A DNA stretch of 64,000 bases from JAMZMI01 sp047632435. GTDB taxonomy: Bacteria; Bacteroidota; Bacteroidia; Cytophagales; Cyclobacteriaceae. The stretch covers positions 1 to 64,000 of the forward strand of contig JBLICU010000006.1 of the NCBI GenBank assembly GCA_047632435.1, read 5' to 3'. Positions within the stretch are counted from its first letter, which is position 1. Each line of letters begins with the position of its first letter. The notes beneath the pieces were generated by a model. That model saw nothing but the letters and a program-made list of their open reading frames with translations, searched no databases and had not been told where the DNA came from. This document shows, piece by piece, positions 38,716-47,206 of the stretch. Position numbers and translations under genes: made by a program.

Positions 38716-39777
38716 ATGCTTGAGGAATTAAGAAAGGAAATAGATCAGCTCGATGACAAAATCATAGAACTACTGAATAAAAGAATGGAAGTAGTTCTTA
38801 AGGTTGGCTCATTTAAAAGGGACAGTAAAGCGGCCATATACCGACCTGAACGCGAAAAAGCCATTGTGGATCGACTGGAAGCAAGCAGCAAAGGAGTATT
38901 GAGTCGTGCGGCGATAGAGGCCATATTTTTCGAAATCTTTGCTGTTAGCAGAAATTACGAATTGCCAGAAAGAATTGCTTATTTGGGGCCGGAAGGGAGT
39001 TTCACCCATCAGGCTGCAGAATCACGATATGGAGCCATGAGTGATTATATTCCCCTGGATTCTATTTCCTCAGTTTTTGAAGCGGTAAAAACTTCAAGAG
39101 CAAGGTTTGGAGTCATTCCGATTGAAAATAATCAGGAAGGTACCGTGCAGGAAACTATAGATTTTCTGGCAAAACACAAACTGACCATTGCGGCTGAGAT
39201 CGTTTTACCTATTCATTTTTCTTTTGCTTCGAAAGAAGAAAATCTTGAAAATATCAAAACAGTCTATTCCAGAGATATCGCATTCCGTCAGTGTAAGAAC
39301 TTTTTAGACGATTATTTCCATCACGAGGTGAAACTTGTCCCAGTTAGCTCCACAAGTCGTGCATGTAAAATAGCTTTGGAAGAAGACAATGCTGCGGCTA
39401 TCTGTGCGCCGATTGCAGCACGTCAATATAAACTTCCGATTCTTTATAGCAACATTCAGGATTCGGCAGATAATCAAACCAGATTTCTGATCATTTGTCA
39501 AAATTTCGTCAACCAGATCAGCGGACAGGATAAAACTTCTATCATCGCCAACTTACCTGATGAGGCGGGTGCGCTTGTGAGGTTTCTGCAGCAATTTCAA
39601 AATGCAGGAATCAATCTTTGCAAGGTAGAAAGCCGACCAGCCAAGCAGGGAACCACATTTAAATATGTGTTTTTTGTGGAGTTTGAAGGTCACTTTCATG
39701 ACCCTAATGTTCAGAATACCATCAAACCGTATTTGGATAATGTCATCTGGCTGGGTAGCTATGTGCAGATCTGCTAA
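38716..39777 (+). CDS. pheA: Bifunctional chorismate mutase / prephenate dehydratase
   Basis: 353 residues. Residues 1-85 form an AroQ-type chorismate mutase helix bundle ('LRKEIDQLDDKIIELLNKRMEVV'). Prephenate dehydratase follows: 'IAYLGPEGSFTHQAA', 'VIPIENNQEGTVQETIDFL' and the catalytic 'DNQTRFLII' motif. The C-terminal ACT domain (~270-353) has 'DEAGALVRFLQQFQNAGINL' and 'KVESRP', the phenylalanine-binding ESRP region. The enzyme makes phenylpyruvate from chorismate and is probably feedback-inhibited by phenylalanine. Confidence 0.95.
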   Translation: MLEELRKEIDQLDDKIIELLNKRMEVVLKVGSFKRDSKAAIYRPEREKAIVDRLEASSKGVLSRAAIEAIFFEIFAVSRNYELPERIAYLGPEGSFTHQAAESRYGAMSDYIPLDSISSVFEAVKTSRARFGVIPIENNQEGTVQETIDFLAKHKLTIAAEIVLPIHFSFASKEENLENIKTVYSRDIAFRQCKNFLDDYFHHEVKLVPVSSTSRACKIALEEDNAAAICAPIAARQYKLPILYSNIQDSADNQTRFLIICQNFVNQISGQDKTSIIANLPDEAGALVRFLQQFQNAGINLCKVESRPAKQGTTFKYVFFVEFEGHFHDPNVQNTIKPYLDNVIWLGSYVQIC

Positions 39778-39798
39778 TCAAATAAATTAGAAACAAAA

Positions 39799-41166
39799 TT
39801 GGCCAAAGCGCGCACCTCCTTTTATTGTCAGAATTGTGGCACAAACTCGCCCAAATGGGTGGGCAAATGTCCTTCTTGTGCCGAGTGGAATACATTTGTA
39901 GAGGAGATTACTCAAAAGTCGAAAGCAGCTACCAAAGAGTTATGGCATGGTGACACACAAAGATTGGCACCTCAAAAAATTCAGGATGTCATTTATGATG
40001 ATCAAAGTAGAATCAACAGTGGTTCAATAGAACTGAACAGAACTTTGGGGGGAGGAATCGTGCCGGGTTCCCTTGTTTTGGTAGGTGGAGAACCAGGTAT
40101 CGGAAAATCCACTTTGATGCTGCAGATGACCATTCGTTTGCCAAAAATCAAGAGTCTTTATGTCTCAGGAGAAGAAAGTCTCCAACAGATCAGAATGCGT
40201 GCAGAGCGAATTGGAATAAAAACCGAAAACTGTTATCTCCTGGCAGAAACATCACTGTCGGAAATTCTGAATCAGGCGGTTCAACTCCAGCCAGAGCTGA
40301 TCATAATAGATTCAATTCAGACCCTCTATATGGACGAGCTGGATGCCTCAGTGGGCTCAGTTACTCAAGTGAGGGAGTGCGCGGGCAAACTGATGAAATA
40401 TGCCAAACAGACGAATGTACCTGTTTTCCTGATTGGCCATGTGAATAAAGATGGCGCCATTGCGGGACCAAAAGTGTTGGAGCACATGGTGGATACTGTG
40501 CTACAATTCGAAGGAGATCGGCACATGTCCTACAGGATTTTGAGAACCTCAAAAAACAGGTTTGGTTCTACCTCTGAGCTCGGAATATTTGAAATGCGTG
40601 AGACCGGTTTGAGAGAGGTGACCAATCCTTCTGAAGTATTGATCTCTCCAAGAGAGGCGTTTTTGACTGGTGTGGGAATAGGTGCAACCATGGAAGGCAA
40701 TCGCCCACTTTTGATTGAAGTCCAATCTTTAGTAAGCCCTGCAACTTACGGCACGCCGCAGCGCAGTACCACGGGTTTTGACGGGAAGAGGTTGAACATG
40801 CTTTTGGCAGTTCTGGAGAAAAGGATAGGAGTAAAACTGAGCCAGCAAGATGTTTTCCTTAACATAGCTGGTGGAATAAAAGTCAATGATCCGGGGTTGG
40901 ACTTGTCGATCTGTGCAGCTCTTTTTTCTTCTTTTGATGACATTCCTATTCCAGAAAAAGTATGCTTCTCAGCTGAGGTTGGACTTGGTGGCGAGATCCG
41001 TGCTGTTAACCGCATTGAATCACGTATCAGCGAAGCAGCCAAAATGGGATTTGAAGAAATCTATATTTCAAAGCACAACACCAAAGGTCTGAACCTGGCC
41101 AAACTGGGTATCAAGGTGAAAGCTTTTAGCAAACTCTCAGATGCTTTTCAGGAGTTGTTTAGGTAG
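39799..41166 (+). CDS. radA: DNA repair protein RadA
   Basis: 455 residues, TTG start giving 'MAKARTSFYCQNCG'. The zinc finger uses Cys10, Cys13, Cys24 and Cys27. RecA-like ATPase: Walker A 'GGEPGIGKST' (96-105); the RadA-specific 'KNRFGST' motif is present near residue 255; a LonC-like domain fills the C-terminus. RadA drives branch migration of recombination intermediates. It follows pheA by 21 bp. Confidence 0.95.
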   Translation: MAKARTSFYCQNCGTNSPKWVGKCPSCAEWNTFVEEITQKSKAATKELWHGDTQRLAPQKIQDVIYDDQSRINSGSIELNRTLGGGIVPGSLVLVGGEPGIGKSTLMLQMTIRLPKIKSLYVSGEESLQQIRMRAERIGIKTENCYLLAETSLSEILNQAVQLQPELIIIDSIQTLYMDELDASVGSVTQVRECAGKLMKYAKQTNVPVFLIGHVNKDGAIAGPKVLEHMVDTVLQFEGDRHMSYRILRTSKNRFGSTSELGIFEMRETGLREVTNPSEVLISPREAFLTGVGIGATMEGNRPLLIEVQSLVSPATYGTPQRSTTGFDGKRLNMLLAVLEKRIGVKLSQQDVFLNIAGGIKVNDPGLDLSICAALFSSFDDIPIPEKVCFSAEVGLGGEIRAVNRIESRISEAAKMGFEEIYISKHNTKGLNLAKLGIKVKAFSKLSDAFQELFR

Positions 41167-41178
41167 AAAGGAAAAATC

Positions 41179-42702
41179 TTACTCCGGTGGTTCCGACATA
41201 TATTCCGCAGGATCTCTTCTGCCTTGCTTGGGAATGATGTTATAGATCTCCTCCTGACGAAGTACTTGTACTCTTCGACCCATAAAACTTTGGCTTTGAT
41301 TGAATCCTGGACCTTTCTTTTTCACTTTTTCAGTACTAATAGTGGTGGTAGCACCTCGGCGGGTTTGTTCATCGGAACCATTCCTTTTGCCAAAAATGAA
41401 GTTAATTCCTACACGAAAATCAAAGGATTGGAATTTGGTGACGTCAAAATTATAAATCTGATCTGCAGCCAGATAAAATTGTACAGGCCCGCCTTTTACA
41501 GCCAGAGCGGCACCCACATTAAAAAATTGCTGAGGTAGCTTGGTCACATTGACGGAACCCACAAAGAAATTACCGAATTTGTGTTGATAGCCCGCACCCA
41601 ACAAAAACTTCATTTTGCCTTGAATGTATCTCATGCCTAAACTTGAAACCATGTTGCCGCCATATTCATTTACTTTATAGGTCCAACTCAAATAAGCCTT
41701 TGGTCCGATCAGTGTATTGTATGCTTTTTGATTTTTATCAATACTAAAACGATCAATAAGTGAATCTTGAACCATACTTTCAAGGTTACTGATGTTCTCA
41801 AGATCGAATCCTGAATAACTAAAACTTGTATCAGCGACGAATCTATTTTCGATATCTTCTTTCCATGCTATGTATCCAAGGTCAGTGAGAGAAGCAGAAA
41901 TTCGATTGTATTTGTTCACAGTCCAGTCAAAACCTAAATCAACGGCAAAACCACGATTGGCATTTGAAATCAGGTGGCTGCCTATATCCCCTGTCTCACC
42001 TTTGGCAATATTGAGGCCAGAAGACCGAACGATAAAGTCACTGACATCTCCAGTTAGCACATAAGTTTCACCATTGGTGGCAAGGTACGCCGACTGATTT
42101 TCTGGGGTACTCATATTGAAAAAGCCTTGTAGGTATTTTACTCTAGCTCCTAATACCACGCCTGCATCAGATGATGGATAGGTAACTCCAATACCGTATT
42201 CCCGAAAATGTGTGGCTGAAATGCGCGTTTTGCCAACTTGTATTTTTTGATCGATGACAGTCGTATTTCCTCTGATGATAAAGTTCATCACTTTATTGTC
42301 ATACAGCAAATCTGCTTCTATTCGTTCATTGGCAAAAATGGAAAAAGACATACCATTGTTGGCTACAATTCCGAAATGCAACAGGCTGATAGTTGAATGG
42401 ATACTCAGCATATTGTTGATTCCCAGATTGTTTAAACCTTTACGTAAATCAACTTTTGATCCGCCTGATTCTAGCTTGGATACTACTTCACTATAACTAA
42501 GACGATTGTTGTAATGCAAGTGTATTCCTGATAAACCAGGCAATCCAAAAAAGACTTTTCCATGAGGGACAAAAGCAGGATTGTAGCTTGCATTTTGAAA
42601 AGTGGCATCACCCAAATTATAAAAGGACAAACTTGTTTGGGCTTTTAAGGCTCCTGCATTCAAAATTAAAAGGGTCGTTATGGCGATAAATGTTTTATTC
42701 AC
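41179..42702 (-). CDS. DUF5723-family outer-membrane/envelope protein
   Basis: 507 residues: signal peptide ('MNKTFIAITTLLILNAGALKAQ'), then a long β-rich region opening 'LSFYNLGDATFQNASYNPAFVPHGK', which is the start seen in DUF5723 proteins; alternating β-strands suggest a barrel. The C-terminal ~60 residues are polar and probably outside the barrel ('KRNGSDEQTRRGATTT'). Function unknown. It abuts the upstream lipoprotein gene (stop at 42703) with no gap, so the two probably act together. Confidence 0.82.
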   Translation of the reverse strand: MNKTFIAITTLLILNAGALKAQTSLSFYNLGDATFQNASYNPAFVPHGKVFFGLPGLSGIHLHYNNRLSYSEVVSKLESGGSKVDLRKGLNNLGINNMLSIHSTISLLHFGIVANNGMSFSIFANERIEADLLYDNKVMNFIIRGNTTVIDQKIQVGKTRISATHFREYGIGVTYPSSDAGVVLGARVKYLQGFFNMSTPENQSAYLATNGETYVLTGDVSDFIVRSSGLNIAKGETGDIGSHLISNANRGFAVDLGFDWTVNKYNRISASLTDLGYIAWKEDIENRFVADTSFSYSGFDLENISNLESMVQDSLIDRFSIDKNQKAYNTLIGPKAYLSWTYKVNEYGGNMVSSLGMRYIQGKMKFLLGAGYQHKFGNFFVGSVNVTKLPQQFFNVGAALAVKGGPVQFYLAADQIYNFDVTKFQSFDFRVGINFIFGKRNGSDEQTRRGATTTISTEKVKKKGPGFNQSQSFMGRRVQVLRQEEIYNIIPKQGRRDPAEYMSEPPE

Positions 42703-44316
42703 TTACAAATTCACTTTTAATGTTCCAACTGCAGATATTTGAATATCTAATTTGTAATCTGCCAAAATTTCGACAAAAATATCATTTGATGTCAAGCTCT
42801 TGGGGGTATTAAAGGTCACTCGCATATTGAGTCTGCTGCCGTTGTTAAGTGCCTTAATGCCTTCTTCATTGATTGGTATATCTTCAACATGTTTCCTCGG
42901 TTGTTTTAAAGAACCGTCAAAGTTTAGGAAGGGTGTTTCAATCGCTGTATTATCAGGCACTATGAAAATCAAGGAGTCGTTTTCATCATAAATTTCCAAA
43001 TCAAGCATGACGGAGAATGGCATTTCATTGATACTTATAATTCTCAAGGTAAGAGAATCTGCTTCGCTGAAATCAAGTCCGCCACCAAGGCTAAAATCAA
43101 TGTCTCTAGTGACATCAATGAGCTGGATCTCAAGAGGCAATACCGCTTCTACAAAAGCAGTAATCTCAGTATTAGGAACTAGAAAGTTTGATTGTTCGGT
43201 ATCAAATGGATTAGTAATTGCAGATAAATCAAAACCAATTTGATTGGGTGTGGTCGCTAAGAAAGAGACAATGGTAGAGTTGCTATTTGTAATTGAGTCT
43301 TTGGTAACCTCAAAATCACCAGGGACGTTTGCAATGTTTAGCAATTGCGGGACCTCCGTAATATCTCCTTTTAGATAGGTGGTATCTGTGTTTGGAGAGG
43401 TTCCCTCCACACCATAAATCCCATCATATTGTATGCCCATAGGGACTCCAAGATTGCTTAAAAAAGTAAACTTTAGTTTGGGATTCCCCAACCTGAACCC
43501 AGATTCTCCCAATTCATCAAAGAAATTCAAACTTAGTACGTCACCTTGAAAAGCAACAGTGTCCTGACCAAAACGACCGTATACGATCTCGTAATCCGTA
43601 TCGGCTGAATACCCAATGCTTACGTCAATGGTGGTTTCTTCTAATGGCGTATCGGCAGGCAAGTCCACCACGTATTCAAAAACTAGTCGAAATACATTTA
43701 CGCTATCAACCCCATTCTTGTCTTGAAGTATGTTAAAGTTGGTTTTATGATTGGACAAATCCGCTGATTGTGGGTTTGCTCCAGTAGTAAATGTCATTGG
43801 AAGCTTAGTAGTAACGTTCTTCGTATCAATGATGGTGGCGGTATAGCTAGTGATGAAACCTTGGTCTGGTGTGATAGTCAAATTGAAAGTCAAGCTTCCT
43901 TCATCATAAAGGATTGAATCTATCCTTTCTTGGTTAGTTGGTGTATAGGAAAACTCTAACGTTTCTGAAAATGTTATGGGATCTGGGTCTATAGGAGATG
44001 CAATGATAGCGGGTATGACAACAGATGAAGAAGGAATGACAATCGAACTGATATCAATCAAATCGGTTCCAGCAGCGTAATTCACCGTGTCGAAATAAGT
44101 AAATGAAATAAGAGAAGTCTCATCTTCCGTTAACAAGAGATTGGGGTCGCTGATTTCTTCAATCAATTCACGCATGGTATAGGAAACATGACCTATTGGA
44201 ATGCCTGAGTTGCTAGTAATGGTAGGACCTTCCAGATTATTGAAATCAAGGTCATTGATGTTGCACCCTGCTGCAAGGAGTAGGGTGGTGATAATAAAAT
44301 AGAATACCTTTTTCAC
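42703..44316 (-). CDS. Large lipoprotein, function unknown, paired with DUF5723 gene
   Basis: 537 residues: signal and lipobox 'LLLAAGC' (Cys18), then a β-rich body ('TLEFSYTPTNQERIDSILYDEGSLTFNLTI') with Ig-like character and many acidic loops. I recognise no named family. Directly followed by the DUF5723 gene with zero intergenic bases, a pairing that suggests an envelope complex. Codon use looks like its neighbours. Confidence 0.8.
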   Translation of the reverse strand: MKKVFYFIITTLLLAAGCNINDLDFNNLEGPTITSNSGIPIGHVSYTMRELIEEISDPNLLLTEDETSLISFTYFDTVNYAAGTDLIDISSIVIPSSSVVIPAIIASPIDPDPITFSETLEFSYTPTNQERIDSILYDEGSLTFNLTITPDQGFITSYTATIIDTKNVTTKLPMTFTTGANPQSADLSNHKTNFNILQDKNGVDSVNVFRLVFEYVVDLPADTPLEETTIDVSIGYSADTDYEIVYGRFGQDTVAFQGDVLSLNFFDELGESGFRLGNPKLKFTFLSNLGVPMGIQYDGIYGVEGTSPNTDTTYLKGDITEVPQLLNIANVPGDFEVTKDSITNSNSTIVSFLATTPNQIGFDLSAITNPFDTEQSNFLVPNTEITAFVEAVLPLEIQLIDVTRDIDFSLGGGLDFSEADSLTLRIISINEMPFSVMLDLEIYDENDSLIFIVPDNTAIETPFLNFDGSLKQPRKHVEDIPINEEGIKALNNGSRLNMRVTFNTPKSLTSNDIFVEILADYKLDIQISAVGTLKVNL

Positions 44317-44344
44317 CTGTTTAAAATTGTTGAAATATAACTAA

Positions 44345-45253
44345 TTAAAGAATCATTTCGCCCATTTTGAAATTAAAACCTGCAATTCCCTGGAGGCCGC
44401 CGGTGTGAAGAACCATTATTCTGGCTTTCTGTGGGAAATAATCCTTCCTTATCATGTCATAAACGCCAAACATCATCTTGGCAGTATATATAGGGTCTAG
44501 AGCTATTTCAAATGCAATTTTGAATTGATTGGCAAAGTGAATGAGCTCATCTGTTACTTTTCCATAACCTCCAAAATGATATGCTTCCGAAATCGTCCAA
44601 TTCGTTTTTGTAATTCCGCATTGAGTTATTAAAGTTTGAAAATCTTTTGTAACAAAGGATCCTTTCAAGGATGAAATACCAATAAGCTGCTTTTCTGAGG
44701 GTAGATTTTTGAGCAAACCTGCCATTGTTCCCCCTGTTCCTACCGGACAAATTAGAAAATCGTATGCTTCGGTGATTTCATCAATTACTTCTGCGGCTCC
44801 TTTTACTGCAAGTTCATTCGTTCCTCCTTCAGGTAAAATATAGGCATCATGAAAAGCATTTTTAACGAATTCGAAATCTACTTTCCACTTTCGGAAATCC
44901 TCCCGACTGACAAATTTCAATATCATGCCATTCTTAGCCGCTTCAATGAGTGTTGGGTTGCTATTTTCATCCAGCTCTTCACCACGAATGATTCCAATGC
45001 TTTGAAAACCAAAAAGTTTCGCTGCTGAAGCTGTAGCGGCAATGTGATTTGAATAGGCTCCTCCAAATGTTAATAGTGTTTTGAATCCTGATATTTTGGC
45101 TGTTTCCAGGTTGTATTTGAGCTTTCTCCATTTGTTTCCCATGATGGTGGGGTGGATAAGATCGTCCCGTTTCATCATCAAAGTAAGCCCGCGACTTATA
45201 GTTTCTTCAGAAATCAATTCGACAACAGGAGTTGGAACGGTAACCATATGCAC
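44345..45253 (-). CDS. PLP-dependent D-cysteine desulfhydrase / ACC deaminase family enzyme
   Basis: 302 residues of the tryptophan-synthase-β fold. The PLP lysine is Lys41 in 'MGNKWRKLKYNL'; 'FGGAYSNHIAATA' (~64-76) is the substrate loop with the SNH motif, and 'CPVGTGGTMAGLL' the phosphate-binding loop. D-cysteine desulfhydrases and ACC deaminases share these motifs; a specific Tyr/Glu pair decides between them and I cannot assign it here, so either deamination is possible. Start at Met1 or Met3. Confidence 0.88.
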   Translation of the reverse strand: MHMVTVPTPVVELISEETISRGLTLMMKRDDLIHPTIMGNKWRKLKYNLETAKISGFKTLLTFGGAYSNHIAATASAAKLFGFQSIGIIRGEELDENSNPTLIEAAKNGMILKFVSREDFRKWKVDFEFVKNAFHDAYILPEGGTNELAVKGAAEVIDEITEAYDFLICPVGTGGTMAGLLKNLPSEKQLIGISSLKGSFVTKDFQTLITQCGITKTNWTISEAYHFGGYGKVTDELIHFANQFKIAFEIALDPIYTAKMMFGVYDMIRKDYFPQKARIMVLHTGGLQGIAGFNFKMGEMIL

Positions 45254-45273
45254 AAGTTAGATAAATTTGCCCC

Positions 45274-46329
45274 ATGCTAAACGTGTCAAGCTCTCAAGAG
45301 GAGGAAAATCAAGAGGAAGAATTATACATACAAGAGGTCATTAAAGCTGATCCGAAACAGGCGCTGTTGCGTGTAGATAAATTTTTGATGGATCGCCTGC
45401 CCAATGTGACACGAACCAAAATCCAGACGGGAATTAAGGAAGGGTTTGTGAAAGTAAATGGAGTACCAGTCAAGGCAAACTACAAAGTGCACCCTGGGGA
45501 TGAGATTTCCATTTACCTCAGCGAACCGCCGAGAGATGAGGAGGTCGTTCCCGAAGATATTCCATTGAACATCGTGTATGAAGATCAACACCTGCTTGTG
45601 GTCAATAAACCTGCCGGGATGGTGGTGCATCCAGCCTATCAGAATTGGTCAGGAACGCTGGTTAACGCTTTAGCATTTCACTTTCAAAACTTGCCTGAAA
45701 TGAAAGGCAATGAGGGGCGGCCTGGTTTGGTGCATCGGATCGACAAAGATACTTCTGGTCTTTTGGTCATAGCCAAAACAGAGCAAGCCATGACCGGAAT
45801 GGCAAAGCAGTTTTTTGATCACTCCATAGAAAGAACCTATTATGCCCTGGCTTGGGGCGTGCCAGAGGTGACCAAAGGTACGATCCATGTGAACGTAGGC
45901 AGAAGTTTTAAAGACCGAAGAATCACAGTTGCTTTTCCAGAAGGAGACTTTGGCAAAAATGCGATCACGCACTATGAATTGCTGGAAGACCTGAGATATG
46001 TGAGTCTGATCAAATGCAATCTGGAAACAGGCCGTACCCATCAGATCCGTGCGCACATGAAATGGATCGGTCATACGCTTTTCAATGACGCCACTTATGG
46101 TGGAGATCTGGTGCTGAAAGGCACGGTTTTCACTAAATACAAGCAATTTGTTCAGAATTGTTTCAAGGTGATACCGCGACAGGTACTTCATGCCAAAACC
46201 CTTGGTTTCATTCATCCCATCACGAAAGAACGCATGCAGTTCGATTCGGAGCTGCCGGAGGATTTTGCAAGTGTGCTGGAGAAGTGGAGAGGTTATGTGA
46301 GTTTCACCGATGAGCCTAAGGAAGAGTAA
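45274..46329 (+). CDS. RluD-family rRNA pseudouridine synthase
   Basis: 351 residues: an S4 RNA-binding domain (~30-85, 'RVDKFLMDRLPNVTRTKIQTGIKEGFVKVNG') and a pseudouridine synthase domain with catalytic Asp157 in 'LVHRIDKDTSGLLVIAKT', plus 'LETGRTHQIRAHM'. In E. coli RluD modifies three uridines in 23S rRNA helix 69; which uridines are modified here is inferred from family. Divergent from the PLP enzyme across a 20-bp gap. The N-terminus is acidic and may be longer than needed. Confidence 0.93.
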   Translation: MLNVSSSQEEENQEEELYIQEVIKADPKQALLRVDKFLMDRLPNVTRTKIQTGIKEGFVKVNGVPVKANYKVHPGDEISIYLSEPPRDEEVVPEDIPLNIVYEDQHLLVVNKPAGMVVHPAYQNWSGTLVNALAFHFQNLPEMKGNEGRPGLVHRIDKDTSGLLVIAKTEQAMTGMAKQFFDHSIERTYYALAWGVPEVTKGTIHVNVGRSFKDRRITVAFPEGDFGKNAITHYELLEDLRYVSLIKCNLETGRTHQIRAHMKWIGHTLFNDATYGGDLVLKGTVFTKYKQFVQNCFKVIPRQVLHAKTLGFIHPITKERMQFDSELPEDFASVLEKWRGYVSFTDEPKEE

Positions 46330-46505
46330 GAAGTATGCATGTTTTTGGAACGTGTATAAAAAAGCGAATATTTTATACATATCATGAGACTTTAGTCAGT
46401 GTTGTCACCGATTATAATGAGTTGATAATTGAAATGCCTTTTACAATCTTCGATTATGCAGCATGTAGAAATAATCTTTTACACTGCAACCTGTTTGAAC
46501 TGGAA

Positions 46506-46530
46506 GCCACGAAGGTGAAAATCACATCAA
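46506..46530. repeat. Partial copy of the ~125-bp dispersed repeat
   Basis: 'CCACGAAGGTGAAAATCACA' matches the left part of the repeats at 46646, 48554 and 50812 ('CACGAAGGTAGAAATCACAT') with one base difference plus an insertion, then diverges. Likely a decayed fragment. Confidence 0.4.
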
Positions 46531-46538
46531 AAACCACT

Positions 46539-46606
46539 GGCACAAGTTTTTTGCTTGCGCCGTTAGTTCCGTTTCGACCCACTGGCATAAGTTTGTAACT
46601 TGTGCC
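46539..46606. repeat. Two tandem REP-like hairpins
   Basis: Two related stem-loops: 46539-46561 (GGCACAAG / CTTGCGCC) and 46584-46606 (GGCATAAGT / ACTTGTGCC), both preceded by 'CCACTGG' or 'CCCACTGG'. They resemble short intergenic hairpin repeats scattered in Cytophagales genomes. The rest of the 46330-46897 gap is the partial and full dispersed repeat copies and the hipB operator region. Confidence 0.6.
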
Positions 46607-46645
46607 ACCAATGCTCTTAGAGACTTGCTTCAACGCAACCCTTTT

Positions 46646-46766
46646 TTTCCACGAAGTTAGAAATCACATCATAACCAATTATGCTTATTGTAAAATCAAC
46701 CTACTAAGGCATTGTCTGGTGTGGCTCATTTGAAATAAGAAGACCCAGAAGTTCTTATTGCAAATG
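46646..46766. repeat. ~125-bp dispersed repeat, copy 1
   Basis: Shares 'AATCACATCATAACCAATTA' and 'TGCTTATTGTAAAAT' with copies 2 (48554-48680) and 3 (50812-50936), then ends in '...TTATTGCA'. Copies 2 and 3 keep an open frame encoding 'GRN.II.NYAYCKMN.L' across the core, while copy 1 has a stop in that frame. Copies 1 and 2 bracket the hipBA operon. No matching transposase is nearby. Confidence 0.7.
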
Positions 46767-46845
46767 AGGACTATAGAAAAAATTCAGGCATCCAATAAAG
46801 AATCCAACAATTGCATGGGAATTATTATGAACTTGAAAATCCTCA

Positions 46846-46869
46846 TAATTAATAGCATAGTATTAATTA
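46846..46869. promoter_or_regulatory. Candidate HipB operator
   Basis: A perfect 9-bp inverted repeat, TAATTAATA (46846-46854) and TATTAATTA (46861-46869), separated by 6 bp and ending 28 bp upstream of the hipB start at 46898. HipB-type XRE repressors bind such dyads upstream of their own operon, so this is a good candidate autoregulatory site. A weak -7 element (TATATTTA, 46874-46881) follows directly. Confidence 0.5.
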
Positions 46870-46897
46870 TAACTATATTTACCATAAAAGTAATAAT

Positions 46898-47206
46898 ATG
46901 TTATCACTTTTAACTGTATCTAAAGCACAGCAAAAAATCGCTGAATACCTACGTAAGATACGATTGAGCAAGGGCCTTACCCAAAGCGGTCTTGCAGATC
47001 GCTCTGGCGTGAGCTTGCCTACCTTACGAAAGTTTGAACAACAAGGCCTTATTTCTCTTGAATCGTTGCTCAAACTCTCCATGGCCCTTGGATGTCTTGA
47101 GGGTTTGGTCAAAGCATTCGAACCATCTCCTCAGGAATTTTCATCTATTGATGAAGTCTTAACAGATAGAAAAAAGAAAGAACCTAAAAGAGGATGGCTA
47201 TCATAA
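46898..47206 (+). CDS. hipB: HipB-like XRE-family antitoxin/repressor
   Basis: 102 residues with an XRE helix-turn-helix: 'QKIAEYLRKIRLSKGLTQSGLADRSGVSLPTLRKFEQQG' (~residues 12-50). Family members bind the HipA kinase to hold it inactive and repress the operon. The 3' end overlaps hipA by 13 bp, standard for the module. The tail ('DRKKKEPKRGW') is basic. Confidence 0.88.
   Translation: MLSLLTVSKAQQKIAEYLRKIRLSKGLTQSGLADRSGVSLPTLRKFEQQGLISLESLLKLSMALGCLEGLVKAFEPSPQEFSSIDEVLTDRKKKEPKRGWLS

Noticed and set aside
45670..46380. Long minus-strand frame overlapping the pseudouridine synthase
   Set aside because: It is the reverse of a well-supported conserved gene; no motif or start supports it.
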